Positions 25,458 through 33,181 of a stretch of DNA of 64,000 nt are shown piece after piece. This stretch comes from Clostridia bacterium. Lineage in GTDB: Bacteria; Bacillota; Clostridia; Oscillospirales; CAG-272. A program made the translations under genes and the position numbers. Within the stretch, counting starts at the first letter, position 1, and each line of letters starts with the position of its first letter. The stretch is taken from the NCBI GenBank assembly GCA_017461385.1, contig JAFTXZ010000011.1, positions 80,183 through 144,182 on the forward strand, given 5' to 3'. The notes below the pieces were generated by a model that saw only the letters and a program-made list of their open reading frames with translations, had not been told where the DNA came from and made no database searches.

Positions 25458-25474
25458 CTCTACAAATCGTAGAG
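25458..25474. repeat. CTCTACAAATCGTAGAG palindrome
   Basis: A small inverted repeat whose core CTACAAATCGTAG is also found at 51390-51408, after a TGTACC palindrome as here, and inside the terminator at 52521. Confidence 0.65.
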
Positions 25475-25523
25475 AGGGATTTTCTAAATTTGATTAACTT
25501 ACGTTTACTTTTGTCCACTCTGC

Positions 25524-25583
25524 GTTGACGATTGTCTACTTTCCGTTTACTTTTGTCTACTCTGGGTTGACGGTTGACTACTC
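25524..25583. repeat. GTCAACCGTCAACT repeat, copy 2 (inverted)
   Basis: The reverse complement matches 6078-6137 at 57 of 60 positions; flanking units (25497-25523 and 25584-25595) also match the family. Together with the palindromes it fills the 25241-25613 gap, which holds no supported gene. Confidence 0.8.
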
Positions 25584-25613
25584 TTAGTTGCGTAGACGCC
25601 TCTTTAGAGGCTT

Positions 25614-25991
25614 TTATTCAACGTGAGCTTTTATAAATTCAAGTAGCTCGTCATATTTCATTGTGCCTGATGCAACGCCTAAGCCTACCTTAATAAACTC
25701 CTGGTTTGTCATTTTGATAAACACGCCATTTATCTCTAAAAACACAAGCATAACGAGCATACCAATACGCTTATTTCCGTCAACAAATGGGTGATTGGAG
25801 ATAAGTGAGAAGCCAAGACGGACACCCTTTTCCAAAAGGGAGGGGTAGAGCTCCACGTTCCCAAAGGTTTGGAATGGACCCTCAAGAGAGCCCTCTAAAA
25901 GTCCTATGTCGCGAATGTTAGGGTCGCCACCAGTTTGCTGGCTTATCATTTCGTGTAGGCTGATAACCTTTTCTAAAGAAATTCTAATCAT
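25614..25991 (-). CDS. Doc/Fic-type toxin (death-on-curing family)
   Basis: A 125-residue Fic-fold protein with the Doc active-site motif HPFVDGNKRIG (about residues 66-76), the shortened HxFx(D/N)GNKR form typical of Doc kinases. Doc phosphorylates EF-Tu and stops translation unless held by its antitoxin. The N-terminus MIRISLEKVISLHEMI and the GGDPNIRDIGLLEGSLEGPF block also fit the family. The start ATG at 25991 overlaps the antitoxin stop (ATGA). It is a stand-alone toxin-antitoxin pair next to a repeat zone. The family call is sure; toxicity is inferred. Confidence 0.9.
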   Translation of the reverse strand: MIRISLEKVISLHEMISQQTGGDPNIRDIGLLEGSLEGPFQTFGNVELYPSLLEKGVRLGFSLISNHPFVDGNKRIGMLVMLVFLEINGVFIKMTNQEFIKVGLGVASGTMKYDELLEFIKAHVE

Positions 25992-26125
25992 TTCGCCAAG
26001 TCCTCAAAGCCTTCCTTGTAGCGCTTCAAAATTTCCCAGGCTACAAAATCTATTTTCTCATCATCAGTCATTTCAACGTATTCAAGTATAGTTTTTTCCA
26101 ATTCTTGTTTTATGTTTTCGTCCAT
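25988..26125 (-). CDS. Antitoxin partner of the Doc-type toxin
   Basis: A 45-residue reading frame on the minus strand from ATG 26125 (preceded by GGAGG) to TGA 25988. It encodes MDENIKQELEKTILEYVEMT and then DDEKIDFVAWEILKRYKEGFEDLAK. It is acidic, helical and ends in a 4-nt overlap with the toxin gene, the usual antitoxin-first order. It is shorter than Phd (73 residues) and lacks an obvious DNA-binding N-terminus, so it may only neutralise. A consensus-like promoter lies just upstream. Confidence 0.78.
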   Translation of the reverse strand: MDENIKQELEKTILEYVEMTDDEKIDFVAWEILKRYKEGFEDLAK

Positions 26126-26147
26126 AACGATACCTCCATACAAGACA

Positions 26148-26176
26148 ATTATATACTAACGAAAGCTTAAATTCAA
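26148..26176 (-). promoter_or_regulatory. Promoter of the toxin-antitoxin pair
   Basis: Minus strand TTGAAT (26176-26171), 17-nt spacer, TATAAT (26153-26148). Confidence 0.7.
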
Positions 26177-26208
26177 CAATGAAATAAAAAAGCCCTGCAA
26201 AAGCAAGA

Positions 26209-26412
26209 CTAATTTTTATGATATTCTTCAAAGAGGTCGTTTGGGGTACACTCCAAAATGTCACATAGAGCCTTTAAGTTTTCAAGCTTGATAGCAGTTG
26301 TTTCATTGTTTACAATCCTGTTGAAATTTTGGTAGCTCAAACCAAGCTGAATGTAAAGCCAGTACTTTGTTTTCCCTTTTTGCTCAAGTATTTCCCTGAT
26401 TCTAAATTTCAT
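26209..26412 (-). CDS. Cro/C1-type HTH regulator (XRE family, small)
   Basis: A 67-residue single-domain helix-turn-helix protein: MKFRIREILEQKGKTKYWLY, then IQLGLSYQNFNRIVNNETTAI, with LENLKALCDILECTPNDLFEEY closing the fold. The C-terminal CDILECTPNDLFE pattern is typical of HTH_26/XRE regulators. ATG 26412 is preceded by GAGGAG; the in-frame GTG at 26418 overlaps that site. It is divergent from an orphan membrane protein gene. The region between them carries ATGTACAT and ATGTATACAT palindromes that it may bind. Confidence 0.88.
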   Translation of the reverse strand: MKFRIREILEQKGKTKYWLYIQLGLSYQNFNRIVNNETTAIKLENLKALCDILECTPNDLFEEYHKN

Positions 26413-26433
26413 ATTCACTCCTCATAATATGTA

Positions 26434-26516
26434 ATGTACATATAATATAGTATGTATAAATTATATAGTTCTTTAACTCTTGACAAATAGACTTTCACAT
26501 TATATAATGTATACAT
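26434..26516. promoter_or_regulatory. Divergent control region with ATGTA(TA)CAT palindromes and promoter
   Basis: A consensus promoter for the rightward gene is present: TTGACA at 26480, 17-nt spacer, TATAAT at 26503. Palindromes ATGTACAT (26434-26441) and ATGTATACAT (26507-26516, overlapping the -10) plus a half-like TATGTATA at 26451 look like operator sites for the adjacent HTH protein. The leftward promoter is not clear. Confidence 0.65.
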
Positions 26517-26542
26517 AAGATAGATTTAGGAGTGGAGACAAA

Positions 26543-27631
26543 ATGACAGATTATTATTACATCGATTATTACGACGAAAAAACAATGAAGCAGCGTTTTA
26601 TCAATATGGTAATGGAGCAAGCACGCAAGGAGCCCTTTATTGAAAAAGAATTTCTCTCAATTGTAACCGATACAAGCAAGCTGAATTATAGGGTTGTATT
26701 AAATGGAGTGTTGAGCTTTTTTGTTAATGTAATGGTTTGTTCTGAATTTAGTACAAGAAGGTCAGGAATTTTAGACACTGATGTTATTACTAACTACAGT
26801 TATGAAATAGGTGAAATGCGCCCTCAGATTTCTCTTTTAGATAAGGGCTTGAAAGGAAATTACGAGCCATACAATGATAAGAAATTTTACACGGATAAAT
26901 ATAGCCAAGAAAAGCCTGAGTATGCTGTAAATATCCCTCAGGTTCTAGGGTTTTCCGAAAGCATGGAAAAGGCTATTCTTCAATGCGACGCAAGTGAATA
27001 TAGTAAACTTGCACGCTTAAAAGCCGAGACCGAATCCGATATAAGCGATGAACGATTATTAGGAAGTAAGCCAAAATATAAAAGTGTAGTAGGTGCTCCA
27101 AGGTTAAGCTATGCCGACAGATATATAAGCCCAACCTACGAAATATCATTTATATACAAGGGCAAAAAAATTTCCGTTTGGTTTAACAAGGAAGGCAATG
27201 CTATAAGCAAGATGGAATACCCAATCGACCCAGCGGAGCAGTTAAGACGAGACAAAGAGAAAAAAGAGAGAGAAGAAGCAGAAAAAGCACGTAAAAAGGC
27301 AGAGACTAAAGCCGAAAGAAGAATAGGCGCATTTATAATACCTTCAAGAATTATTGCTATTTACAATGCAGTGGCTGCAATTACGATTTTTTTCAAAATT
27401 GGAGCCAGCAGTCAATGGAGTAATGGCTTAACAGTGGGACTACTTACACTTATACTAGGTGGAGCAGCAACCGTAGGAGTGTTTGTTCAAGGAATAATGG
27501 CAGGAAACGAGTATCCTACGTGTGAAGAAAGGAGCCAACTAGTATGGGCAATTATACTGTGTATTTTAATTATTCCACTAGCAGTATGGTTTACATACGT
27601 AGCATTTACTCCTTTTATGTATAGCATATAA
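26543..27631 (+). CDS. Orphan membrane protein with charged coiled-coil linker
   Basis: A 362-residue protein I do not recognise. Residues 1-220 form a soluble domain starting with a Tyr/Asp-rich stretch (MTDYYYIDYYDEKTMKQRF). About 230-265 is a highly charged helix (RRDKEKKEREEAEKARKKAE). Then come three hydrophobic segments (about 268-290, 298-322, 332-358) near the C-terminus. The AT-rich codon use and the divergent small HTH regulator suggest an accessory two-gene module. GGAGTGGAG precedes ATG 26543. A phage or plasmid origin is possible, but no hallmark gene is nearby. Confidence 0.75.
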   Translation: MTDYYYIDYYDEKTMKQRFINMVMEQARKEPFIEKEFLSIVTDTSKLNYRVVLNGVLSFFVNVMVCSEFSTRRSGILDTDVITNYSYEIGEMRPQISLLDKGLKGNYEPYNDKKFYTDKYSQEKPEYAVNIPQVLGFSESMEKAILQCDASEYSKLARLKAETESDISDERLLGSKPKYKSVVGAPRLSYADRYISPTYEISFIYKGKKISVWFNKEGNAISKMEYPIDPAEQLRRDKEKKEREEAEKARKKAETKAERRIGAFIIPSRIIAIYNAVAAITIFFKIGASSQWSNGLTVGLLTLILGGAATVGVFVQGIMAGNEYPTCEERSQLVWAIILCILIIPLAVWFTYVAFTPFMYSI

Positions 27632-27751
27632 AAATATATGAGGAGAAAAATATATCGTTTGCTTCTATGAATTTGGATCTTAACAGGCGAATGTGAGATC
27701 GTATAGCCAAAGCAAAGAAGGACTGAAACGTAAGGAAGAAAAAAACAAAAA

Positions 27752-27773
27752 AGAGCTAAAAAGCTTTAGCTCT
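27752..27773 (+). terminator. Hairpin after the orphan membrane protein
   Basis: AGAGCTAAA AAGC TTTAGCTCT stem-loop without a T-run; a weak terminator or repeat. 27632-27751 shows nothing coding. Confidence 0.5.
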
Positions 27774-27807
27774 AATAATCATTGCAAGAATACTTGCTCA
27801 TATAGAT

Positions 27808-27846
27808 AAAAGCCCTTCAATTTCAAATCGAAGGGCTTTTGTTTTG
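27808..27846. terminator. Bidirectional terminator between the orphan gene and the DUF4234 gene
   Basis: AAAAGCCCTTC and GAAGGGCTTTT arms with A-run before and T-run after; serves both converging genes. Confidence 0.85.
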
Positions 27847-27856
27847 CTTAAAATTA

Positions 27857-28567
27857 TTAACCGTTTTGTGCGTCTGCAATAAAGTTAACTCTGTCCTGAA
27901 GCAATAGCTCAGCAAATAGAGCACCACCGAGAGCAGTCATAACCATAACAGTAGTTGTAACTCTATTGTTTGGAAGAATTGAATCAACAACCTGTGCGCT
28001 TCTGAACACCCAGTAAGCAGAGTAGAAGGGAACGAAGATTGAAAGTGCAACGCACTTGCCAGCGCTTCTTTCATCTGCAAAGTTAGAGGAGTTGAGCGCC
28101 TTTGTGAGCTTGTTAATTCTAACAAGTCTGTAAATACCCAATGTAAATATTGTAAGAACAATGTACTTAACAGGTCCAACGTGGCACTCTCTTAGGTCAG
28201 CTGCGTGGAACTTAGAATAGTCTGTGTTAGCAGTTAGATCGTTGATTTTGCCTTGTAGGAGCATATCAGATGCCAAAGGACAAACAAGGCTAAGCAAGGC
28301 AGAAAGACCAGCTAGGGAAATGATGCTATCCTTAGGTGGAGTCAGGTCATCAATCGCCTGTGCAGATCTATAGCCCCAGTAAATTGTATAGAATGGAACA
28401 AAAATCGTAAGTCCTGCAGAAATAATAGGGTCACGCTTTTTAAGAGTACCATTGTTCAAAAATCTAGTAGTACGAGCAATCCAAATAAGCCTATAGATGC
28501 CAAGGGTAAAGATTGAAAGCATCAATTGCTTAAATAGGCTAACGCTCTTTTTTTCTTTTTCAGCCAT
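27857..28567 (-). CDS. Membrane protein with two tandem DUF4234 domains
   Basis: A 236-residue protein containing the same module twice. Each has an IFTLGIYRLIWI or IFTLGIYRLVRI helix start, an internal basic segment and a second FVPFYTIYWGYRSAQAIDDL or FVPFYSAYWVFRSAQVVDSI helix, then a third hydrophobic stretch. These match DUF4234, a small membrane domain of unknown role. I start at ATG 28567, which has AAGGAG upstream. The 47-residue in-frame extension to 28708 would cover both promoters. Confidence 0.82.
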   Translation of the reverse strand: MAEKEKKSVSLFKQLMLSIFTLGIYRLIWIARTTRFLNNGTLKKRDPIISAGLTIFVPFYTIYWGYRSAQAIDDLTPPKDSIISLAGLSALLSLVCPLASDMLLQGKINDLTANTDYSKFHAADLRECHVGPVKYIVLTIFTLGIYRLVRINKLTKALNSSNFADERSAGKCVALSIFVPFYSAYWVFRSAQVVDSILPNNRVTTTVMVMTALGGALFAELLLQDRVNFIADAQNG

Positions 28568-28613
28568 AAGAAATCTCCTTGAAATAAATAAGGGGACAAA
28601 GTCCGTTACTGTA

Positions 28614-28674
28614 AGTATAGCACAAATAAACAAACATTTCAAGTAATTATATAAAAAATTAAGCATTTTGTCAA
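28614..28674 (-). promoter_or_regulatory. Two tandem promoters of the DUF4234 gene
   Basis: Distal: TTGACA (28674-28669), 17 nt, TATAAT (28651-28646). Proximal: TTGAAA (28642-28637), 17 nt, TATACT (28619-28614). Two good sites spaced 32 nt apart suggest strong or doubly controlled expression. Confidence 0.75.
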
Positions 28675-28775
28675 AAATGACAGGAAGTGAAGAAAAATTA
28701 AAATTCATTAAGAAGAAAAAAGAGCTACACGTGTGTCAAAAAGCTAAAAATGTCCAGTCCAGTGTCGAATTTGAT

Positions 28776-28806
28776 AAAAATAGCAGGGAAGCTCCCTGCT
28801 ATTTTT
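28776..28806. terminator. Terminator of azlCD
   Basis: AAAAATAGCAGGGA and TCCCTGCTATTTTT with a 3-nt loop; overlaps the end of azlD. Confidence 0.88.
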
Positions 28807-29116
28807 ACAAAATGTAAAGTAGTAGCTCAACTAAAAATGCCCCGATACAGGAAGCAATGGCAACAAAGGTAAGCCCCTTTCCACGGTAAGCGAAGAAAAA
28901 TCCAACGATAAGACCTGCCACACCAGACGCTATTGTGCCCGTTGCATAAAATGAGGCGGGCAAAATCATAGCACTAAGCACTGCATAGGGAATGTAGTGC
29001 AAAAACGAGCGTACAAATCGATTTTTAATGCTTTTGCTAATAAGTGCAAACGGAATTGCCCTTATAAGATATGTAGAGCCTGCAAGAATTACAAGATAAA
29101 TCCAAAAATCACTCAT
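28805..29116 (-). CDS. azlD: Branched-chain amino acid exporter small subunit
   Basis: A 103-residue protein with four hydrophobic helices (DFWIYLVILAGSTYLIRAIPF ... IGAFLVELLLYIL). The AzlD family pairs with AzlC to export branched-chain amino acids or analogues. TYLIRAIPFALI is the family-type first helix end. ATG 29116 (AAAGGAGC upstream) overlaps the azlC stop by 8 nt, so the pair is translationally coupled. The terminator directly follows. Confidence 0.92.
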   Translation of the reverse strand: MSDFWIYLVILAGSTYLIRAIPFALISKSIKNRFVRSFLHYIPYAVLSAMILPASFYATGTIASGVAGLIVGFFFAYRGKGLTFVAIASCIGAFLVELLLYIL

Positions 29117-29816
29117 TTGCAGCTCCTTTCTCCTCACTTATTGGGAAAAGAATTGATACTACAATCGATGCGATAATAGCGCTTAAGCTAATGGAAATGC
29201 CAGAGGGTATTTGAGAAAATAGTGGCACGTAGTAAAAAATGCAGTGCAAAATGCCCGCAAGGGCACAGACAAGAATAACGGGCTTTGATTTTTTAGCAGG
29301 CGGAATTATAATAGCTAAGAACATGCCATAAATTGCAATACAAAGCGATGCTAAAACAATAGTGGGTAATACGTTTCCAATCAAGCTTCCCAAGAGGGTG
29401 CCAAGTGTCCAGCCTACGTAGGGCAAAACGGAAAGACCGAGAAAGAATTTTGTGCTTATCTCCCTTTCCTGCGATGCCACAGCAAAAATTTCGTCGGTCA
29501 TAAAGAAGCCAAGAAGCCATCTTTTAATTCCCTTAAAGCCCTTGCTCGCCTTTTGGGAAAGAGCAATAGACATAAAGGAATAGCGCATATTTATAGTAAG
29601 CTGGGAAATTAGCATAGCAAAATATTGCCCGGGGTTAATCATAACCTCAATGCCGGCCAGCTGACCTGCCGAGGTTAGAGTCAGCATAGAAATAACAACA
29701 GCCTGCCACCATTCAAGACCATAGGAAATAGCCATAATTCCAAAGGTAAAGGAAACTGAAAGGTAGCCAAGACCGATAGGGAAGCCACCTCGTAGCCCCC
29801 GTAGAAATTGCTTCAT
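29109..29816 (-). CDS. azlC: Branched-chain amino acid exporter large subunit
   Basis: A 235-residue protein with about seven hydrophobic segments. It starts MKQFLRGLRGGFPIGLGYLS and contains the family block FGIMAISYGLEWWQAVVISM and then LTLTSAGQLAGIEVM. It forms the AzlCD exporter with the overlapping downstream gene. I start at ATG 29816, with AAAGGA upstream; the in-frame TTG at 29834 adds six basic residues across that site. The gene is transcribed away from the aromatic operon on the other strand, from a consensus promoter. Confidence 0.93.
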   Translation of the reverse strand: MKQFLRGLRGGFPIGLGYLSVSFTFGIMAISYGLEWWQAVVISMLTLTSAGQLAGIEVMINPGQYFAMLISQLTINMRYSFMSIALSQKASKGFKGIKRWLLGFFMTDEIFAVASQEREISTKFFLGLSVLPYVGWTLGTLLGSLIGNVLPTIVLASLCIAIYGMFLAIIIPPAKKSKPVILVCALAGILHCIFYYVPLFSQIPSGISISLSAIIASIVVSILFPISEEKGAANE

Positions 29817-29857
29817 TTTATGTGTCCTTTTCAAGTTGCTTTTACAAATTATATGGT

Positions 29858-29886
29858 ATTATAGCACAGGCAGAGGGTGATTTCAA
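29858..29886 (-). promoter_or_regulatory. Promoter of azlCD
   Basis: Minus strand TTGAAA (29886-29881), 17-nt spacer, TATAAT (29863-29858). Confidence 0.75.
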
Positions 29887-29893
29887 GAACAGT

Positions 29894-29959
29894 GTGAAAA
29901 AATGTATCATTTTTCACAAAAAGCTGAATATATTCATTTTTTGCTGAATAAATATGAGC
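29894..29959. promoter_or_regulatory. Possible operator cluster between azlCD and the aromatic operon
   Basis: GTGAAAAAATG and CATTTTTCAC form an inverted repeat (29894-29917). TGAATATATTCA (29925-29936) is a perfect 12-nt palindrome, and GCTGAATA recurs at 29943. The TGAAT..ATTCA pattern resembles ArgR-type boxes, but the binding protein is unknown. The rest of 29960-30059 shows no feature. Confidence 0.4.
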
Positions 29960-30059
29960 ATTTTTCTTTTGAAATATATTTTAAGCCAAAGCAAGCCTGC
30001 TTTGCCAATTAAGTGCAGAAAAAATCTAGCTTTTCCAGTAAAAAATATTTGAAAAAATA

Positions 30060-30088
30060 TTGACAGTCAAATATACATGGTATATAAT
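30060..30088 (+). promoter_or_regulatory. Promoter of the aromatic operon
   Basis: TTGACA at 30060, 17-nt spacer, TATAAT at 30083; exact consensus. RNA would begin near 30095, giving a leader of about 200 nt with an early ACTAAAG/CTTTAGT hairpin (30101-30122). Confidence 0.85.
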
Positions 30089-30172
30089 ATATTTTATCAT
30101 ACTAAAGTGTAAAAGCTTTAGTGTGAATAATTATTCGCATATTTGTCGAAATTTATCAAGGGGAGGAAAATT

Positions 30173-30223
30173 ATGTTCTATTTTAGCTATTATTTTTCAT
30201 TTTACTTTAGAATAGAATCATAA
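30173..30223 (+). CDS. Phe/Tyr-rich attenuation leader peptide
   Basis: A 16-codon frame from ATG 30173, preceded by the strong ribosome binding site AAGGGGAGGAA, to TAA 30221. It encodes MFYFSYYFSFYFRIES: five Phe and four Tyr in 16 residues, with codons at positions 2-4, 6-8 and 10-12 nearly all aromatic. No Trp codon is present. Such a peptide just ahead of a terminator is the hallmark of ribosome-mediated attenuation (as in pheA and pheST leaders). Here it precedes genes for aryl-acetate and aryl-pyruvate metabolism. Slow translation for lack of charged tRNA-Phe or tRNA-Tyr would favour read-through. Confidence 0.85.
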   Translation: MFYFSYYFSFYFRIES

Positions 30224-30226
30224 TTG

Positions 30227-30272
30227 AAGCGGGGTAATTTTTGACAATCACCGCTTTTAGCGGTTTTTTTAT
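30227..30272 (+). promoter_or_regulatory. Antiterminator/terminator switch of the aromatic operon
   Basis: The terminator is ACCGC TTTTA GCGGT (30250-30264) followed by seven T. The alternative antiterminator pairs AAGCGG (30227-30232), which starts 3 nt after the leader-peptide stop, with CCGCTT (30251-30256). The two structures share CCGC and exclude each other. A ribosome at the stop codon would cover AAGCGG and allow termination. A ribosome stalled at the Phe/Tyr codons leaves AAGCGG free, and transcription continues. Confidence 0.8.
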
Positions 30273-30297
30273 TTTTCACAGCAAATCGGAGGACATC

Positions 30298-31875
30298 ATG
30301 GACAACCCATTAGTGCTTTTAGATTATGGAATTCTGTTGATTTTTGCCATATCAATGGTAGTAATAGCAGTTATAACCCGTAATCGTTCAAAATCAGTAA
30401 ATGACTTCTTGCTTGCAGGAAAAAAGGGCTTAAACGGCTGGATGAGCGCCTTTTCCTACGGCACCACATATTTTTCAGCAGTAATTTTCATAGGATATGC
30501 AGGCAACTTTGGAAGGCAGTACGGGCTTGCCTCGGCTTGGATTGGTATTGCAAACGCAATAGTAGGCGCACTTTTTGCTTGGCTGGTTCTTGCAAAGAGA
30601 ACAAAGAATATGACAAGCGCCCTTGATTCCAAAACAATGCCAGACTTTTTTGAGAAAAGGTATGAGAGTAAAAATATAAAGCTAATCTCTGCAATAGTTG
30701 TATTTTTGTTTTTAATTCCTTACTCTGCCTCGGTTTACAATGGACTTAGCAGTCTTTTTGAGGCAGTGTTTGGTATTCCTGGCTGGGCAATTTGCTTAAT
30801 CCTTGCAGGGCTAACTGCGCTTTATCTGTTCTTCGGTGGCTATTTTGCAACCTCCGTTTCAGACTTCGTGCAGGGAATTATAATGCTGATTGGCGTAGTT
30901 GTTATGGTAATCCTGTTTATGAATAATAAGCCAGTCAACTGGGATTTAAGTCAGCTTACCTCAAATCCTGAGCTTACCTGGTTTACCTTTGGTAGCTCAA
31001 ACACAGGACTCTATGGCAATACAGTGTCGTTAATTTCCTTAATCCTGCTTACGTCCTTTGGCGTATGGGCACTGCCACAAACGGTACATAAGTATTACGC
31101 AATAAGAGACAAGAAGGCAATAATGCAGGGCACAGTGGTTAGCACAGCCTTTGCCTTAATAATAGGCTTCCTTGCATACTTCGTTGGCTCGCTTTCAACA
31201 ATTTTTGTAAATGCAGGCATGATAAAGGGCGACCTTGCAGGCGACCAAATTATACCGGCAATGCTAAGCTTCAGAAACATTATTCCAAACGGAGTAATCG
31301 GCTTAATTGCAGTATTAATTCTTTCTGCCAGCATGTCAACCCTTGCCTCAGTATCACTTGCCTCAGCCTCCGTTGTTGCAGTTGATATTTTCAAGGATAG
31401 AATCAAAAAGGATGCAAGCGACAAGCAGGTTAATATAGTAATGAAGACAATGTGTCTTGTTTTCGTTGCTATCTCAGTAATTATAGCAATTCTGAATAAC
31501 GAATTCAAAATCGCAGCCATAGCTTACCTAATGGGCATTAGCTGGGGAACCCTTGCAGGATGCTTTATGGGACCGTTTGTTTTGGGACTCTTGTGGAAGA
31601 AAACCACTAAAAAGGGCGCGTGGGCATCAATCATTTCCTCGCTTGTATTGACAGCTGGCTTGGTAATCTTCTTCGGCTACCACAAGTACTATCAGGAAAA
31701 TGGAATTATGTGTAGCTTTGGCGACGCAATCAAAACAGGCGTTAGCGTTTCCCCAATGATAGGCGTTATCTGTATGATTTTCTCGGTAATCATAACAGTG
31801 GTGGTAAGCCTTATGACAAAGCCACCTAAGGAAGAAACAATAAAGAAAGCATTTGAAAAGAAGGTAATAGAATAA
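30298..31875 (+). CDS. Sodium:solute symporter (SSS family)
   Basis: A 525-residue membrane transporter with about 13 hydrophobic segments. It has the SSS family signatures SVNDFLLAGKKGLNGWMSAF near residue 40 and the helix-8 region SASMSTLASVSLASASVVAVDI. It couples sodium entry to uptake of a small molecule. Substrate inference: PaaL-type phenylacetate permeases belong to this family, and the next genes activate and convert aryl acetates, so phenylacetate or a related acid is likely. ATG 30298 follows CGGAGG. It is the first structural gene behind the Phe/Tyr attenuator and ends 1 nt before the paaK ATG. Confidence 0.88.
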   Translation: MDNPLVLLDYGILLIFAISMVVIAVITRNRSKSVNDFLLAGKKGLNGWMSAFSYGTTYFSAVIFIGYAGNFGRQYGLASAWIGIANAIVGALFAWLVLAKRTKNMTSALDSKTMPDFFEKRYESKNIKLISAIVVFLFLIPYSASVYNGLSSLFEAVFGIPGWAICLILAGLTALYLFFGGYFATSVSDFVQGIIMLIGVVVMVILFMNNKPVNWDLSQLTSNPELTWFTFGSSNTGLYGNTVSLISLILLTSFGVWALPQTVHKYYAIRDKKAIMQGTVVSTAFALIIGFLAYFVGSLSTIFVNAGMIKGDLAGDQIIPAMLSFRNIIPNGVIGLIAVLILSASMSTLASVSLASASVVAVDIFKDRIKKDASDKQVNIVMKTMCLVFVAISVIIAILNNEFKIAAIAYLMGISWGTLAGCFMGPFVLGLLWKKTTKKGAWASIISSLVLTAGLVIFFGYHKYYQENGIMCSFGDAIKTGVSVSPMIGVICMIFSVIITVVVSLMTKPPKEETIKKAFEKKVIE

Positions 31876-31876
31876 A

Positions 31877-33181
31877 ATGATATGGGCAAAGGAAGAAACC
31901 TTATCAAGGGCTGAAATGGAAGCATTACAGCTAGAAAGGCTTCAAGAAACAGTAAAAAGAGTATACGAAAAGGTTCCACCTTATCGTGCAAAAATGGACG
32001 CAATCGGCTTAAAGCCAGAGGACATAAAATCCCTTAAGGATTTGTCAAGGCTACCATTTGTAACAAAGCAGGACTTAAGAGATAATTACCCCTTTGGGCT
32101 TTTTGCAGTACCTAAGGAGGAGCTACTTAGAATTCACGCATCCTCAGGTACAACAGGAAAGCCAACGGTAGTAGGCTACACTAAGGGAGATATGGAAACC
32201 TGGACGGAGTGCGTTTCCCGTATTGCCTGTGCAGGCGGTGCAGATTCAAGCGACGTTGCACAAATTTGCTTCGGCTACGGTATGTTTACAGGCGCACTGG
32301 GACTTCACTACGGACTTGAAAACATAGGCGCGACGATAGTGCCCTCCTCAACGGGAAACTCAGAAAAACAGCTTATGTATATGAAGGACTTTGGCACAAC
32401 CCTTTTAGTTGCGACACCATCCTATGCACTTCGCTTAGCCGAGGTGGCAAGAGAGCTTGGCATCGACCCACAAAGGGATCTAAAGGTAAAAATCGGTCTT
32501 GTAGGCAGTGAGCTTTTAACCGATGCTATGCGTGAGGAAATGTACAAATACTGGGGTAGTGATATGAAGGTTACCTCAAACTACGGTATGAGCGAGCTTA
32601 TGGGACCTGGCGTATCAGGCGAATGTGAGCATCTTTGTGGTATGCACATAAACGAGGACTTCTTCATTCCTGAAATTATCAATCCGGAAACTGGCGAGGT
32701 GCTACCTGAGGGCGAGTGGGGTGAGCTTGTAATCACCTGCATCAAAAAGGAAGCGCTTCCACTTATCAGATACAGAACAAAGGACATAACAAGGCTAATT
32801 TACGAGCCATGTAAATGCGGCAGAACAACCTGCCGTATGGAAAACCTCTCAGGCAGAAGCGACGATATGCTCAAGATAAGAGGCGTAAACGTATTCCCAA
32901 GCCAGATTGAGGAGGTTGTCCTTTCCGTTGAGGGACTAGGTCCACACTACGAAATTATCGTAGAGAGGGACGGCTACTCTGACAAGCTAACGGTAAGAGT
33001 AGAGCTTGCAGTTGCAACCGACTCCTTCAAGGAGCTTGAAAGAATTGAAAAAACAGTTAGAAATAAACTAAAGGTTATGCTGGGCTTAGATGCTAAGGTT
33101 CAGCTTGAATCACCAAACACTCTTGCTAGATTCGAGGGTAAGGCCAAGAGAGTAAGAGATTTACGAAAGGAGCAAAAATAA
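31877..33181 (+). CDS. paaK: Phenylacetate-CoA ligase, copy 1
   Basis: An AMP-forming ligase that turns aryl acetates into aryl-acetyl-CoA. The 434-residue protein has the adenylate-forming motif RIHASSGTTGKPTVVGYT (about 85-102), FGYGMFTGALGLHYGLE, the SNYGMSELMGPGV block and LIRYRTKDIT. The CxC..C cluster (CKCGRTTCRMENLSGRSDDML) and RGVNVFPSQIEE are typical of PaaK. Its stop overlaps the iorA start by 1 nt. Together with iorAB it could run acetate to CoA ester to pyruvate, or the reverse. A second copy lies downstream of iorB, 50-60 percent similar by eye, suggesting different aryl substrates. Confidence 0.93.
   Translation: MIWAKEETLSRAEMEALQLERLQETVKRVYEKVPPYRAKMDAIGLKPEDIKSLKDLSRLPFVTKQDLRDNYPFGLFAVPKEELLRIHASSGTTGKPTVVGYTKGDMETWTECVSRIACAGGADSSDVAQICFGYGMFTGALGLHYGLENIGATIVPSSTGNSEKQLMYMKDFGTTLLVATPSYALRLAEVARELGIDPQRDLKVKIGLVGSELLTDAMREEMYKYWGSDMKVTSNYGMSELMGPGVSGECEHLCGMHINEDFFIPEIINPETGEVLPEGEWGELVITCIKKEALPLIRYRTKDITRLIYEPCKCGRTTCRMENLSGRSDDMLKIRGVNVFPSQIEEVVLSVEGLGPHYEIIVERDGYSDKLTVRVELAVATDSFKELERIEKTVRNKLKVMLGLDAKVQLESPNTLARFEGKAKRVRDLRKEQK

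Noticed and set aside
30090-30240. T-box or riboswitch in the aromatic operon leader
   Set aside because: No T-box TGGNACC-type sequence or known aptamer pattern; the leader peptide and competing hairpins explain the region fully.
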